Of a stretch of 64,000 nt of DNA, positions 45,200-54,869 are shown one piece after another; the first letter of the stretch is position 1, and each line of letters starts with the position of its first letter. Source of the DNA: Aspidiotus rigidus (taxonomy: Eukaryota; Arthropoda; Insecta; Hemiptera; Diaspididae); contig JAVHKY010000081.1 in the NCBI GenBank assembly GCA_035079385.1, forward strand, positions 186,001-250,000, written 5' to 3'. The notes under the pieces are model-generated. The model was not told the DNA's origin and did no database searches. It saw only the letters and a list, made by a program, of their open reading frames with translations. The translations under genes and the position numbers were made by a program.

Positions 45200-47215
45200 T
45201 AAAGTTTCACATTGCGGTTTACGGATTTTCTTATCGACAAAATATCGAGAGAATTAGGTAGGCAAGCGATATAATGGCATCGCTTATGGTCGCTAGAGTA
45301 CTTTCCACGGTCGACAATGCCTCTCCAGACGGTTGTACACTACTGCCCGATATTTTTTTTTTCAATCCTATTCGTACGTATCGCGTTCCGTTTTTGTATA
45401 CGTGGGTATCTAGTGTTGAAGAAAGGTTCATCAAATCGAGAAATTATCGTCTTACTATATTCTATTACGATACATTGTCCAGAAAGGTACTCTGTCTGTA
45501 CTATTGTCTACTTTTTTCTTCTCTCTCTCTCTGTCTTCAACGCAATGCACTGCTATTGTTCGTACTTTAAATCTTATATTGTACAGAAATCGAGAAAAAA
45601 AAAAGAGAAGAAATCCTGTTTGTCACGCCCGAATAATTTCTTAGTCTCGTCGGTCAACGGCTAGTGTTCGCGGTGCTGCCACTGCGATATCGTTATTACA
45701 TAAAAATCTACGCTACTGACATAGTTATAAGTTTTTTTTTTTTTCTTTCGCGTAATTGTTGTTAGATCTATCACGATGGCTTTCCCTGAGTAATGCACGG
45801 TCAGTTGGAGATGTAACCTCATCCCTGATACCTTGAAATACGAAAGATAACGCGTACCCCTCCTTCGACTTGCTTCCTTGGAGGTCATTGTCCACGAACG
45901 TTGCTTCAGTGTCGCGGTTGTTTCTTGCCGGAATCCTTCTACGTAAGAACGACGATTGAGTAGGAGTCATTTGTGTGAATCTGGAAAATAACTACGCTCT
46001 AGATTGTTGAGACTGTCAATAGCTTTGTTGCGCGTTATTAATGTACCGACAATTCAGTTATTCATCGTTGTAAGTTGATATTTATGCGGAAAAACAGAAT
46101 AACAGCAATACCAACGACAGACACAACAAACGCCAAGTGCCAAATGGACCCTAAGAAAAACCTAACCACGCGACACCTGTCGACAAAATGAATTATTATT
46201 ATCATGGGAAAGAGCGAGAAAAGTAGAATTGTTAGGAATTCGGTCTTGTTACAAAATTGCGTGTATCGACATCGGTTAAGCTTTAATGTCTAACAAGGTG
46301 CTATAGATGTGATTTGTGGATTTGAACTTATTACTTCTTCAAGTTATGATGAATTTTATTCTCGGTTTCAAATACAAAGTTGGACGATCACGCTCTTGCA
46401 TCACCGCTATCTATCAAGATTGCTAGGTATAGATACTATATTTTCCAGATCACAAATTGTGAGATTCGGATGATTTTTGACAAGATTAGGCATCCCGTAC
46501 AAAAATAAAGGAATCAACTGATGATCGTTAAGATCATCCGCGAGTAGTGATAACGCGTCTCATCTGTACTTTTTAGGAGGATCCACCAGCAAAGAAGAAA
46601 GTTAGAGCGATCGCTTCACCCATTATTTTCCGTACCTTCTTATCCGCTTTTCCGGCATTTCATATTGTCATTCTTTCTGACACGAAACTCTGTTTGACGT
46701 CATGGTCAGTTGCTTTCATAAAATTAGGCATTCTCTTGGTCCGATTTCACCTCAAACATAGAGAAAACAGCCGTTTTTTTGTAGTTTCGTTGCATATCAA
46801 TCCCACGCTACCCGCATTATCTGCGAGTAGAGGTGACGCACTTCAAGTCTTATATCTCCTCTTCTCAGGAAAATCCATTCGCAGTCGGGACGGTAGCTCA
46901 TAAGTTTTCTGCATTTTCTCATCTGTCTTTTCGGCATTCTGTTGACTTGTGAAATTTGAATAATTTTTTACCGTAGTAGGTTTTCCGTTTGTCCCATTTA
47001 TTCATTACGTAAAGGCCTCAAGGAGAAGGTGGGATCGAAAATCTCTCCATGGGGAAGTAGAAAGCCATTCTTACCAGTCAAAAGTAGCAAAATTCATCTT
47101 CAGAATGAGCGAAAGAAAATCACGCGTGTAGATTTGAAAACTCGAAAGTTCTTTCAAGGAGTTGAACGAGAAGTGGTAGGGAACCTGATTTACGGCGCAC
47201 TTGGAATCTGAAAAG
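45200..47215. other. Mostly non-repetitive; weak coding-like stretch at 45.66-45.97 kb
   Basis: On the minus strand 45,970-45,661 two frames are open together. One reads YLSYFKVSGMRLHLQLTVHY and SGKAIVIDL, the other DNDLQGSKSKEGYALSFVFQ. Either could be a further relative of copy B just upstream of it, but I cannot decide. From 46.6 to 47.0 kb there are loosely repeated 'TTTTCCGGCATTTC / TTTTCGGCATTCTG' phrases. Confidence 0.3.
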
Positions 47216-47217
47216 TG

Positions 47218-47905
47218 TATATTGTGACGTCACAAAGCTGATCTATGACGTCATCAAATTGTAACATCACAGGCCCCGCCCCAAGCTATATATCATAGGA
47301 GGAGGGCTTGGAAAAAAAGCTGATCTATATCATGTCGCAGGGCCATTCCCAGTTTTATATGATAGAATTAAGGGGAACTTAGAATATTGTGACGTCACAA
47401 GGTAGACCTATGACGTCATCAAATTGTGACATCACAGGCCCCGCTCCCAAGCTGTATATGGTAGGAGGGGGATTTGGAAAGAAACTCATCTATAGGGAGC
47501 AGACTTGAAATGGATTGACGTCATCAAATTATAACATCACAGACCCCGGCCTCAAGCTGTATATGGTAGGAGGGGGACTTGGAAAGGAACTCATCTATGA
47601 CGTCACAAGTCCGCCCGCAGCTTTATATGATAGGGGGCAGAATTGAAATAGATTGTGACGTCATAAGGCTCACCTATGACGTCATCAAATTATAACATCA
47701 CAGACCCCGGCCTCAAGCTGTATATGGTAGAAGGGGGACTTGGAAAAAAACTCATCTATGACGTCACAGGTCCACCTCCAGCTTTATATAATAGGGAGCG
47801 GAATTAAAGTAGATTGTGACGTCACAGAATCGTACTTTGAAGCTATATCTATATAAAACAGGAGGGGAACTAAAAAAAACTTGTCTATGACGTCATCAAA
47901 TTGTG
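47218..47905. repeat. Tandem array with eleven TGACGTCA palindromes
   Basis: About four diverged units of 150-180 bp. TGACGTCA occurs at 47,225, 47,246, 47,390, 47,411, 47,516, 47,598, 47,656, 47,677, 47,759, 47,817 and 47,888. Pairs often lie 21 bp apart (47,225/47,246; 47,390/47,411; 47,656/47,677). Each unit also holds 'ATCAAATTxTAACATCACAG', 'CCCCGGCCTCAAGCTGTATA' (in part) and a 45-bp-family phrase 'GGTAGGAGGGGGACTTGGAA'. TGACGTCA is the CREB/ATF consensus site; function here is not shown. Confidence 0.85.
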
Positions 47906-48087
47906 ACGTAAGTGAAGTAATTTTCAAAATTTCGATCATTTTGACGGCAACCACCTCACGATTTATGGGCCTTAAGAAGGTCGATTCCTACATAAATTGA
48001 TGAACAATTCAGAAATGACGACGCAATTTGTAGACACAACTCCTCTCTACAAGAGTTGTACTGAATAGACGTTCATCCACCAGGTGA

Positions 48088-48388
48088 CGACTCAGATATT
48101 GGTAGGGAGCTCGAGAGCAGGTAAAATGGACATCTATTTTGTTTGTAACTTACTTTTTAACTGACGACTTCCCTACTGACTGTATTTTTAGTAAACAAAA
48201 ATTCGACGGCGAGACTAGCGGCTCCGTGTGATTTTTCCATTATGATTGACACCGAGCCGTAAGCCGCGCCGTCGAGTTTTTGTTTACTAAAAATACAGAC
48301 AGTAGTGAAGTCGTCAGCTAAAAAGTGAGTTACAAGCAAAATGGTTGTCCATTATACCCGCTCTGAGGCTCCTCAATATTGGCAGTGC
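48088..48388. mobile_element. 300-bp foldback element
   Basis: Two arms of about 120 bases are inverse copies of each other around a ~55-bp centre. The clearest part is CTGTATTTTTAGTAAACAAA on the left and TTTGTTTACTAAAAATACAG on the right; matching continues outward through GACGACTT/AAGTCGTC, AACTTACTTTTTAACTGA/TAAAAAGTGAGTT and ATATTGG/CAATAT. The centre also has a weaker inner palindrome (GCGGCTC ... GAGCCGTA). A single-stranded copy would form a long hairpin. No coding capacity; target duplications were not identified. Confidence 0.85.
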
Positions 48389-48469
48389 CTCCATAACCTC
48401 GCAATGCATGTCAGTGAATATCAAGGTAACGTTGAAGACGCGATGACCTAAAAATCTGAATAGCTTCTA

Positions 48470-48590
48470 ACTCCCATTAAAACTCATTTTGAGTATGATG
48501 AGGTGTAAGTAGAGCACTGGTCATTGAAAAGATTCAAAGTCTACCAATCGGTGATGGGGTAGCACCCGAAAGTACCCTCTTAAAGCTAAC
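48470..48590. repeat. Repeat with hammerhead-like motif, copy 1
   Basis: AACTCATTTTGAGTATGATG then AGGTGTAAGTAGAGCAC (48,483-48,520) is shared with 53,449-53,490. The phrase GGTGATGGGGTAGCACCCGA then AAGTACCCTC (48,550-48,580) is the inverse of that at 53,497-53,525, so the two parts lie in a different relative orientation in the two copies. Confidence 0.6.
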
Positions 48591-48628
48591 TAAAAAACTC
48601 TCAGTCTACTTTGTTAGCCCTCGGTATT

Positions 48629-49001
48629 GCCTTCATCAACTTTGTTAATGAAGGCAAACAAGGAACCTGTTTTACGGGGGTTTATTTGTTTCTACTTTTT
48701 CTAATAATAAAGATTAAACTTTATTCCTCACTACCTTGAGACTTTAAGCTTGAATTTTCATATCTTTTCAGTTCCTCCTTATTAGATACAGCTCAATATT
48801 CGAATTTTTTCCAAGTCCTTGTCCCATCATATGTATACGGTACAGCTAAGAAAGTCGAAATTTTTACAAGTCCTTCTCCAATCTAGCTTGGAACTCGAAA
48901 TTTTTCCAAGTCCCACGATGTGTCGGACGCACAGTGCCCGGCGGTCGGCACCCGTCATTTTTCTACCATTTACCCCTCCCATGAAACAGGTTCTTTGTTC
49001 A
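48629..49001 (+). mobile_element. Short copy of the minisatellite element
   Basis: Left end GCCTTCATCAACTTTGTTAA ... GGAACCTGTTTTACGG (48,629-48,677) and right end ATGAAACAGGTTCTTTGTTC (48,981-49,000) correspond to the inverted ends at 3.5 and 4.4 kb. Inside are only two or three diverged 45-bp-type units (TCCCATCATATGTATACGGT, GTCGAAATTTTTACAAGTCC) and a GTCGGACGCACAGTGCCCGG phrase matching the GGACGGCGCACGGCGCACGG seen before the right end at 4.36 kb. It fixes the element's boundaries and shows copy-number variation of the internal array. Confidence 0.65.
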
Positions 49002-49009
49002 AAAAGTAG

Positions 49010-52000
49010 AATTGTACACTTGGAATCTTTCTTTTTGGAACTGAATAGAAAATATTTTCCATTGAATAATTATTATATCGTCAATTCAATTGATCCAATC
49101 ATCAGTAAGAACTCCCGTTTCATTCTTACAACTCACGCAATTACTTCATTTTCTCTCCTACAGGATGAGATCTTGATTATCAAATCACTCCAATCTAGTG
49201 GTGCATCTATGTAGAAGAATTCTTATACGATTTTGATCGACTTTCTACGAATGGCGAGTACGTACGAAAATGCCTAATGTTTCAAAACTTTTATTGCCTA
49301 TGACGGCATTAGTAACTAGAAAGAATAGTTCCGAGGGCTACTAAAGGAATAACTGCTCATTTTTTGCGAGGATGCAAAAAATAAATACTAAAGGATCCAT
49401 AGCTATTCTTTGAGCTCAAGCAGCGAGACGTGATTATGAACGCTTTCCCAAGTCATGATTCTCGTTTTTTGACCACAATCAGCAAAATATCCTCAAGTCT
49501 CCTAACCATCAGAAGTCAAAAACTTTCGAATCCAACAGCTACTAATTACGCAAGTTAAAAAGAAAGAAGCTGGGTGCAGGGTCAAAGAAAGGGATGGTTG
49601 TACTCGTACTCTGAAGTCATATATAGATACAAACGGGGTGAATATGGTTCAGTAACGATCTGGAACGTGTCCGAATAAGTTCCAAATTCGATGAGTGGCA
49701 GAGTCCTCAAGATACCAAGCTCGGAATGAAGAGCGGGACTCGTATGGATATTTATCCAGAATTCGGTTTAGTAAAGATATAAAGCATGTCCAAATTTCAA
49801 ACGAATAGTAATATTCCCAACATTTTGATGAACAAGAATTTAACATTTCAGGTGTCCAGGAACCTACGTACCTACCCCAATCAAATCGGTTTTTGGTCAA
49901 CTGTCAAGATCAAGAATGAAGAGTTAGGATTCTTCGGGTCAAGATCATTAGACTCAATGCTTCAAACCCCCTCTCCGCTCGTCATAATCAGGTCACTTTC
50001 TACCGAGTCTCTAATTTGGGTTAAGTTCAATCAAAAGCAACATTACTGTGGCTTCTTTTCTTGGTCGCGTTTCAAGGTAGTCCCTACTACAGTCGGTGAA
50101 GGTCAGTAGGTTCATTAGCCCTCTCCTCCCACTGTACGCGTAGATCAGTCAAGATCGCAGGGGCGCAAAGTCAGGGTCTTTGAGACTAAGATCCCAGCAC
50201 GATACGAAGTACGTACCCGGAAATAGAGCCCACTTAATATTTAGCTACCCTGTCTTTTTATAATACTCAGGTCGCGTTCCAAGACAGGGTCGTGAAGTTA
50301 GGGTAATACAGGTAAAGGTGGGTATACGGACGCAAAGTCCGAGATCACAGGAAGATAGAAAAAATTCATGATACATACACTGCGATCTGATTGGTCCAAT
50401 AACGTTCTTCTCCCGACTAAATACATTCATTTTTAGTACCTGAACTAGTCAAATCATTCGCCCTCCTCAGAATTGCAATTTACCACATTTTCGAGAATCG
50501 AAAGGGGAGCTCTGTTCTGCTAAAAGTTCACCAATTTAAAAGGTATGTCAGTAGTCAAATTGAATCAAGGGACTTGAGGAAATTTGGAAGAACATAAAGT
50601 TGACCTTTCGACACTTCTTAAGAATTATCCAACTTCATGATCGCGCACCCCGCTATACTACCTACAAGGAGGACGATTTCATCGGTACCTCGAGGGCATT
50701 CGTCTTGCAGTCTGGAGGGAATAGATCACCTTTCGATGCTGAACGTAATTTTGTGAGAAGGCTAGATAGATACTGTGGGTCATTCTATGTATATAAGTAT
50801 ACGTCAGATAGTTTGTCAGATCGCATTAACCCCCTACTGACGATGTAAAATAGCTTGGTAAGTTTGAAATCCGATTTACTGCAGGACATACTCGTTATAT
50901 GGCCGCGACCTACACGATTTACATTACATTCTGCGACGTCGTACATATGAAACTGTATACAAACGAGTTATACGATGTCTTTTTCTTCTCTCCGTGTCTT
51001 ATTTCTCGTTCTTGATTTATCAATAAAATAAGAACGAGATTGACGACATTGATTCACACTTTTGAAATCGATTACAATAATTATAACGTCGAAATTTCGA
51101 ATATAATTTCGTATACATACACTCGTCGCGCTCAAAATGCTTCTCTCGACGATGCCGATGTAGGTAAGTGTACGCATTCAGAAATCGAACACACCGACTG
51201 TGCAAGCTGCAATCGAGGAAAATATTTTTACCATTTCGAAAGTCACGAAAATCGTGTAGAAACGCATTCGTAACGCGACGATAACGAGAAAAAGAAAGAG
51301 AAAAGAAGCTGATGCTGCGTTTATAAATCGATGTGGTAAATATTCGAATTATTTGTATATACATGGTAGGTATACGTCTAGTGCGTGAACGTCGAAGGTT
51401 GTAGATTTTCATACATAAACGGGAGTTTTTTTCCGCACTTTTCTGGAAAAAAAAAAAAATTGAAAATGTATAAAGAATGAACATTTTACTGGCTTTCGCG
51501 CAAGAGAGAAGTGATTATTTCCGTGCCACGAAGGTAACTCGGAAGAATATTTTGTTTTTTGTTTGAAGCACTTTTTTTTAGCACATTTTCTTCCTGTTTC
51601 TAACACGAATTGTGTTCAGTGCAAAAGGCAACTTCAGCAATACGTACACAATCGAGTTGAAATACGAGAAAAAAAAATCTGTCACTCGATTGCGCTTTTA
51701 CGTCGTGAACGAGTGCACGTATTTGCGTTCGGCGATTTTGTCGGCGTTATAAAATCGAAAGCTAACACGTCAGGTTAGAAAATGAAAAAAAATAAAAGTG
51801 GGTCAGTTCAACATGACAATAGTTTGTAGAGCAAGTTGACTACAGGGTGGATATTCATGCGCCAAGAAGTCCGCACAGGTGAATTGCTAACCTCACGAGG
51901 CAGATTTTGACATTCCAATTTTTTTCCCCTGATTTCAAAACGTAACGACTTGAAAGATCGAATACGACATGTGCTGCTGTGTGAAATCCTGAGTACTTGA

Positions 52001-52590
52001 CTCTCTTCGAAACAGTTCAGTTTCATGATGTTGGCTCAAGTCATTCACCGTTTTCTTATTCAGCAAATAAAAGAAGTACAGAACCTTTCATATTAATTAA
52101 TTGTGATACGAATTTTTAGATGCAAATTGCGATCAAGCTCCCCAGAAAGATTGGGTGAATCACATACAACAAACCATCAAATACCTGTAGGGGTCGAGGG
52201 CTTATTTGCATTGACTTATAGCACCTTTACCGGACACATAAAACCTTTAGGAACACAATCGGACACTCCTTTATAGCAGACAATTGATTCCGAGAAAATA
52301 ACATTATAACTTCTCCAAGCGGACAAAAGTAGGGAGGAGACAGACGAAGCCAAAATATAAGACTATCTACACTACGCAGAGAATTTAGATCCTGTTTCAT
52401 ATCTCACCTTGGACATGACGTCATTAATGTTACCGAATGAATTCACTCCTCCATCTCACTCTCCAAGTGGAATATCTTTCGTCGACATTAGGACACCAGA
52501 TATTTACAGGTAATTGTACACTGTAAAACTCACCTGAGGAGGGGAAGCGAGGAATAAGGTTCCTCCAGTATTCAGTATATTCCATAATTG
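49010..52590. other. No gene recognised (3.6 kb)
   Basis: Largely non-repetitive. 50,070-50,340 has loose repeats of 'GGTCGCGTT(C/T)CAAG' and 'GGACGCAAAGTC'. The frames at 49,649-50,109 and 51,020-51,484 overlap on opposite strands and lack motifs. A conserved exon cannot be excluded. Confidence 0.4.
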
Positions 52591-52596
52591 AGCCCT

Positions 52597-52990
52597 TCTT
52601 TCCAAGAAGGGCGTAACTTTCAGAAACGTCTTTCGAGAAAAACGCATTTGAAAGTTTAGGAAGGTCGAAAAAAAGCCGGATCGTATGGAACTTTCACCAG
52701 TACCTAGGGCCTTCCATCTGCCCTAACGTTGCAGCCTCTCGTGTTTAATGGAAGAGCGCTACATCGACTCGCGAACAAGTCCAATTACGCCCTTCTTGCA
52801 GAGACTCACCCTTTTTGAAAAACTGGTTTCTATGTCAATGGTATCTCCCATAAGAGATACGCTCTTTTTGAAAAGACTCCACTTTTCGAGAATTTTGAGA
52901 ATTTCGGTAAACAACGGAGGGGAGAGTGAGGAACACGATTCTGATATTTTTTCAAAAAGGGCGTAAGTCGAGTTACGCCCTTCTACGTGT
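52597..52990. repeat. AAGGGCGTAA inverted and direct repeats
   Basis: AAGGGCGTAA occurs at about 52,604 and 52,955, and its inverse TTACGCCCTT at about 52,786 and 52,974. The last pair forms a perfect 10-bp stem with a 6-base loop. The interval between the outer copies may be a small inverted-repeat element; its exact ends are not clear. Confidence 0.6.
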
Positions 52991-53439
52991 CATCAATGTG
53001 GTGGTGTTTCTTAAACTTGATCTTATGAGTGTTTATGGTAGCACGTTCACCCTTAATTGAGCTCCTTACTGAGGAGAGAGCAGTAGTTTTGGCGTATAGT
53101 TGTGTGTTCTGTAGTTTTGCGTGCCTGAGGCTGCTGCAGCTTGGTGGTGGCTAAGGAGAAAAGGGGGTTTAGCTGAGGATCTGAAAGGGTCGATTCCGGC
53201 ATTGGAGGAAAAAAAATAATGCATACGCAACACGCATCCACTCCACGATGGATAATGGGCGGTCCAACACTTGTGATATGTACAAGTGATAGGTCTTGCT
53301 GAGTTGCATACTTATTTTTATTCCAATGAGTTTGGCTTAAGATCAATGCAATGTTAGAAACACCACACATAGGAGAATAATTATGCAACATGGAATACTG
53401 GAAGAGGCTTGTAGCTTTTTTACACATGCTCGCTGATCC

Positions 53440-53545
53440 CTTAAGATTGAAACTCATATTAAGTGTGGTGAGGTGTGAATAGAAAGCACTAGAGACGAGT
53501 ACTTTCGGGTACTACCCCATCATCAGTTGTATTGCCACTGAAGAA
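53440..53545 (-). ncRNA. Hammerhead-like ribozyme motif, Penelope-type
   Basis: Minus strand 53,526-53,490 reads CTGATGATGGGGTAGTACCC then GAAAGTACTCGTC. This has the conserved hammerhead core order CUGANGA, a stem II (GGGU/ACCC with an AGU loop) and GAAA, and closely resembles the CTGATGATGGC...GCCGAAACGTC motif known from the long terminal repeats of Penelope-like elements. Stem III is minimal and the cleavage triplet is not canonical after GAAAG, so activity is doubtful. A related copy lies at 48,550-48,580. Confidence 0.4.
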
Positions 53546-53759
53546 CAAGGCCCTAAGCATGAGTTTTTATAGTACAACACTGTGATCCTAAAGGCTAAAA
53601 CAATGCTGTGTTGTGATTGGTTCAACAATATGACACGGTGTTTTTATTGGCTACGACATACTGCGTGGTGATTGGTTCACTCTGTTGACCAATGTGCTGC
53701 GTTTCTATTGGTTACCACGTTTGCTAACATCTTATTAGTTGGTTTTGTTCTTCTCCTCT

Positions 53760-54370
53760 CGTCCAATCACCTTATTTAATTTAATAAAATTAATCATTTA
53801 TTTATTCAATATAAATATTGTAATAATTTTATAAGATTATTATAATAGATGAACCAAAATAAATTTTCAATTATTCATTAAATTTTTAATTTGACAAATT
53901 AATATTATTATTTTTTTATTTAAAAATTCAATTATTCTTATATGTACTATATATATTGATTCAAATTTCAAGAATAATTCTCACTATCACAATTTTAATA
54001 ATGAATTATTCATTTTATAATTAAATATTTGTTCATTAGAAATAATAATTTATATCAATTCAATATTTCAAATTCAAATATAAAAAATACAAGATCATTA
54101 TTTTATTTAATTTTAAATTATTTTTAATGTCATTAAAAAATGTTGATGATTTTTTTTTGTTATAATAATTTTATTTTTTATTTGTTGATATTGACATCTT
54201 ATTGACTTTATTTGAATTATCATTGTTTTAATAATATTTTATTAAACTAAATAAAATAATTATAAATTGTAAATTTGTAAATATTTATAATAATAAAAAA
54301 TAAAAATAGAAAAATTCATTTTCTACTATCCCAATAAAATTTAATAAATTTTAAATTTAATTTAATCGCT
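53760..54370 (+). other. Nuclear mitochondrial insertion: cox3 end and nad3
   Basis: A sharply bounded, extremely AT-rich block. Near 53,935-53,965 it reads LFLYVLY then a YWF, as at the end of cox3 (WLFLY...IYWW), with TGA for Trp. From about 54,070 it reads KNTSSLFYLILNYF (usual KNSS.LPFS..FFL), and from about 54,160 FYFLFVDIDILLTL (usual I.FLIFDVEI.LLLP), both nad3 hallmarks; AGA reads as Ser. cox3 then nad3 is the usual insect mitochondrial order, with trnG expected between. Frameshifts and TAA stops show it is not functional. Genes are in the same orientation. Confidence 0.72.
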
Positions 54371-54679
54371 TCTGGACACCAATTTGATAAGATCTCAAAC
54401 GTCGCTCTGCTGCACGAGGTAGAAAATAGCGAGGTATTAAATAAACTCGAGCAGATAGAAATCTTCACTCATCACATCGAACCTCGATTTCGTGCCCTGA
54501 ATGACATCATACAACCGGATAAGATCATCTCAAACTATTTTGCTTAATTCGTAATTTAGTTTCACACGCGTTGTATTTTTCATGTATTTTTTCAGTTGAC
54601 TTCCGAAAATGAACCAGTGTGGTTCGAAACCGCGGTCAGCGTAAAATAAAATTTTTTGTCCATGCAAGTTTATTTTCAG

Positions 54680-54860
54680 CTAAGGACTAGTACCCCGATT
54701 CTGAAATCTGCGAGTATGACGTCTTCAGCTGGGACCCGGTGGTCCAGTAAAAGGGAGACTCGAGCAGTATTAATATCAGACTGTTGGAAAGCTTACGAGT
54801 GGGATAATAGAAGAGAGTAAGGAAGAAAGAGAGCCTAAGCTGTTGACGTCGCAGACAGGT
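54680..54860 (-). repeat. Dispersed repeat, inverted copy of 58.6-58.9 kb
   Basis: GACTCGAGCAGTATTAATAT, CTGTTGGAAAGCTTACGAGT and AGAGAGTAAGGAAGAAAGAG are the inverse of phrases at 58,640-58,750. It includes a TATGACGTC/GTGACGTC edge like other family members. Confidence 0.75.
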
Positions 54861-54869
54861 ATCAAGGAT

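Noticed and set aside
45661..45970. Another member of the secreted-protein family
   Set aside because: Two frames are open at once and each gives only a few matching residues; not enough to call.
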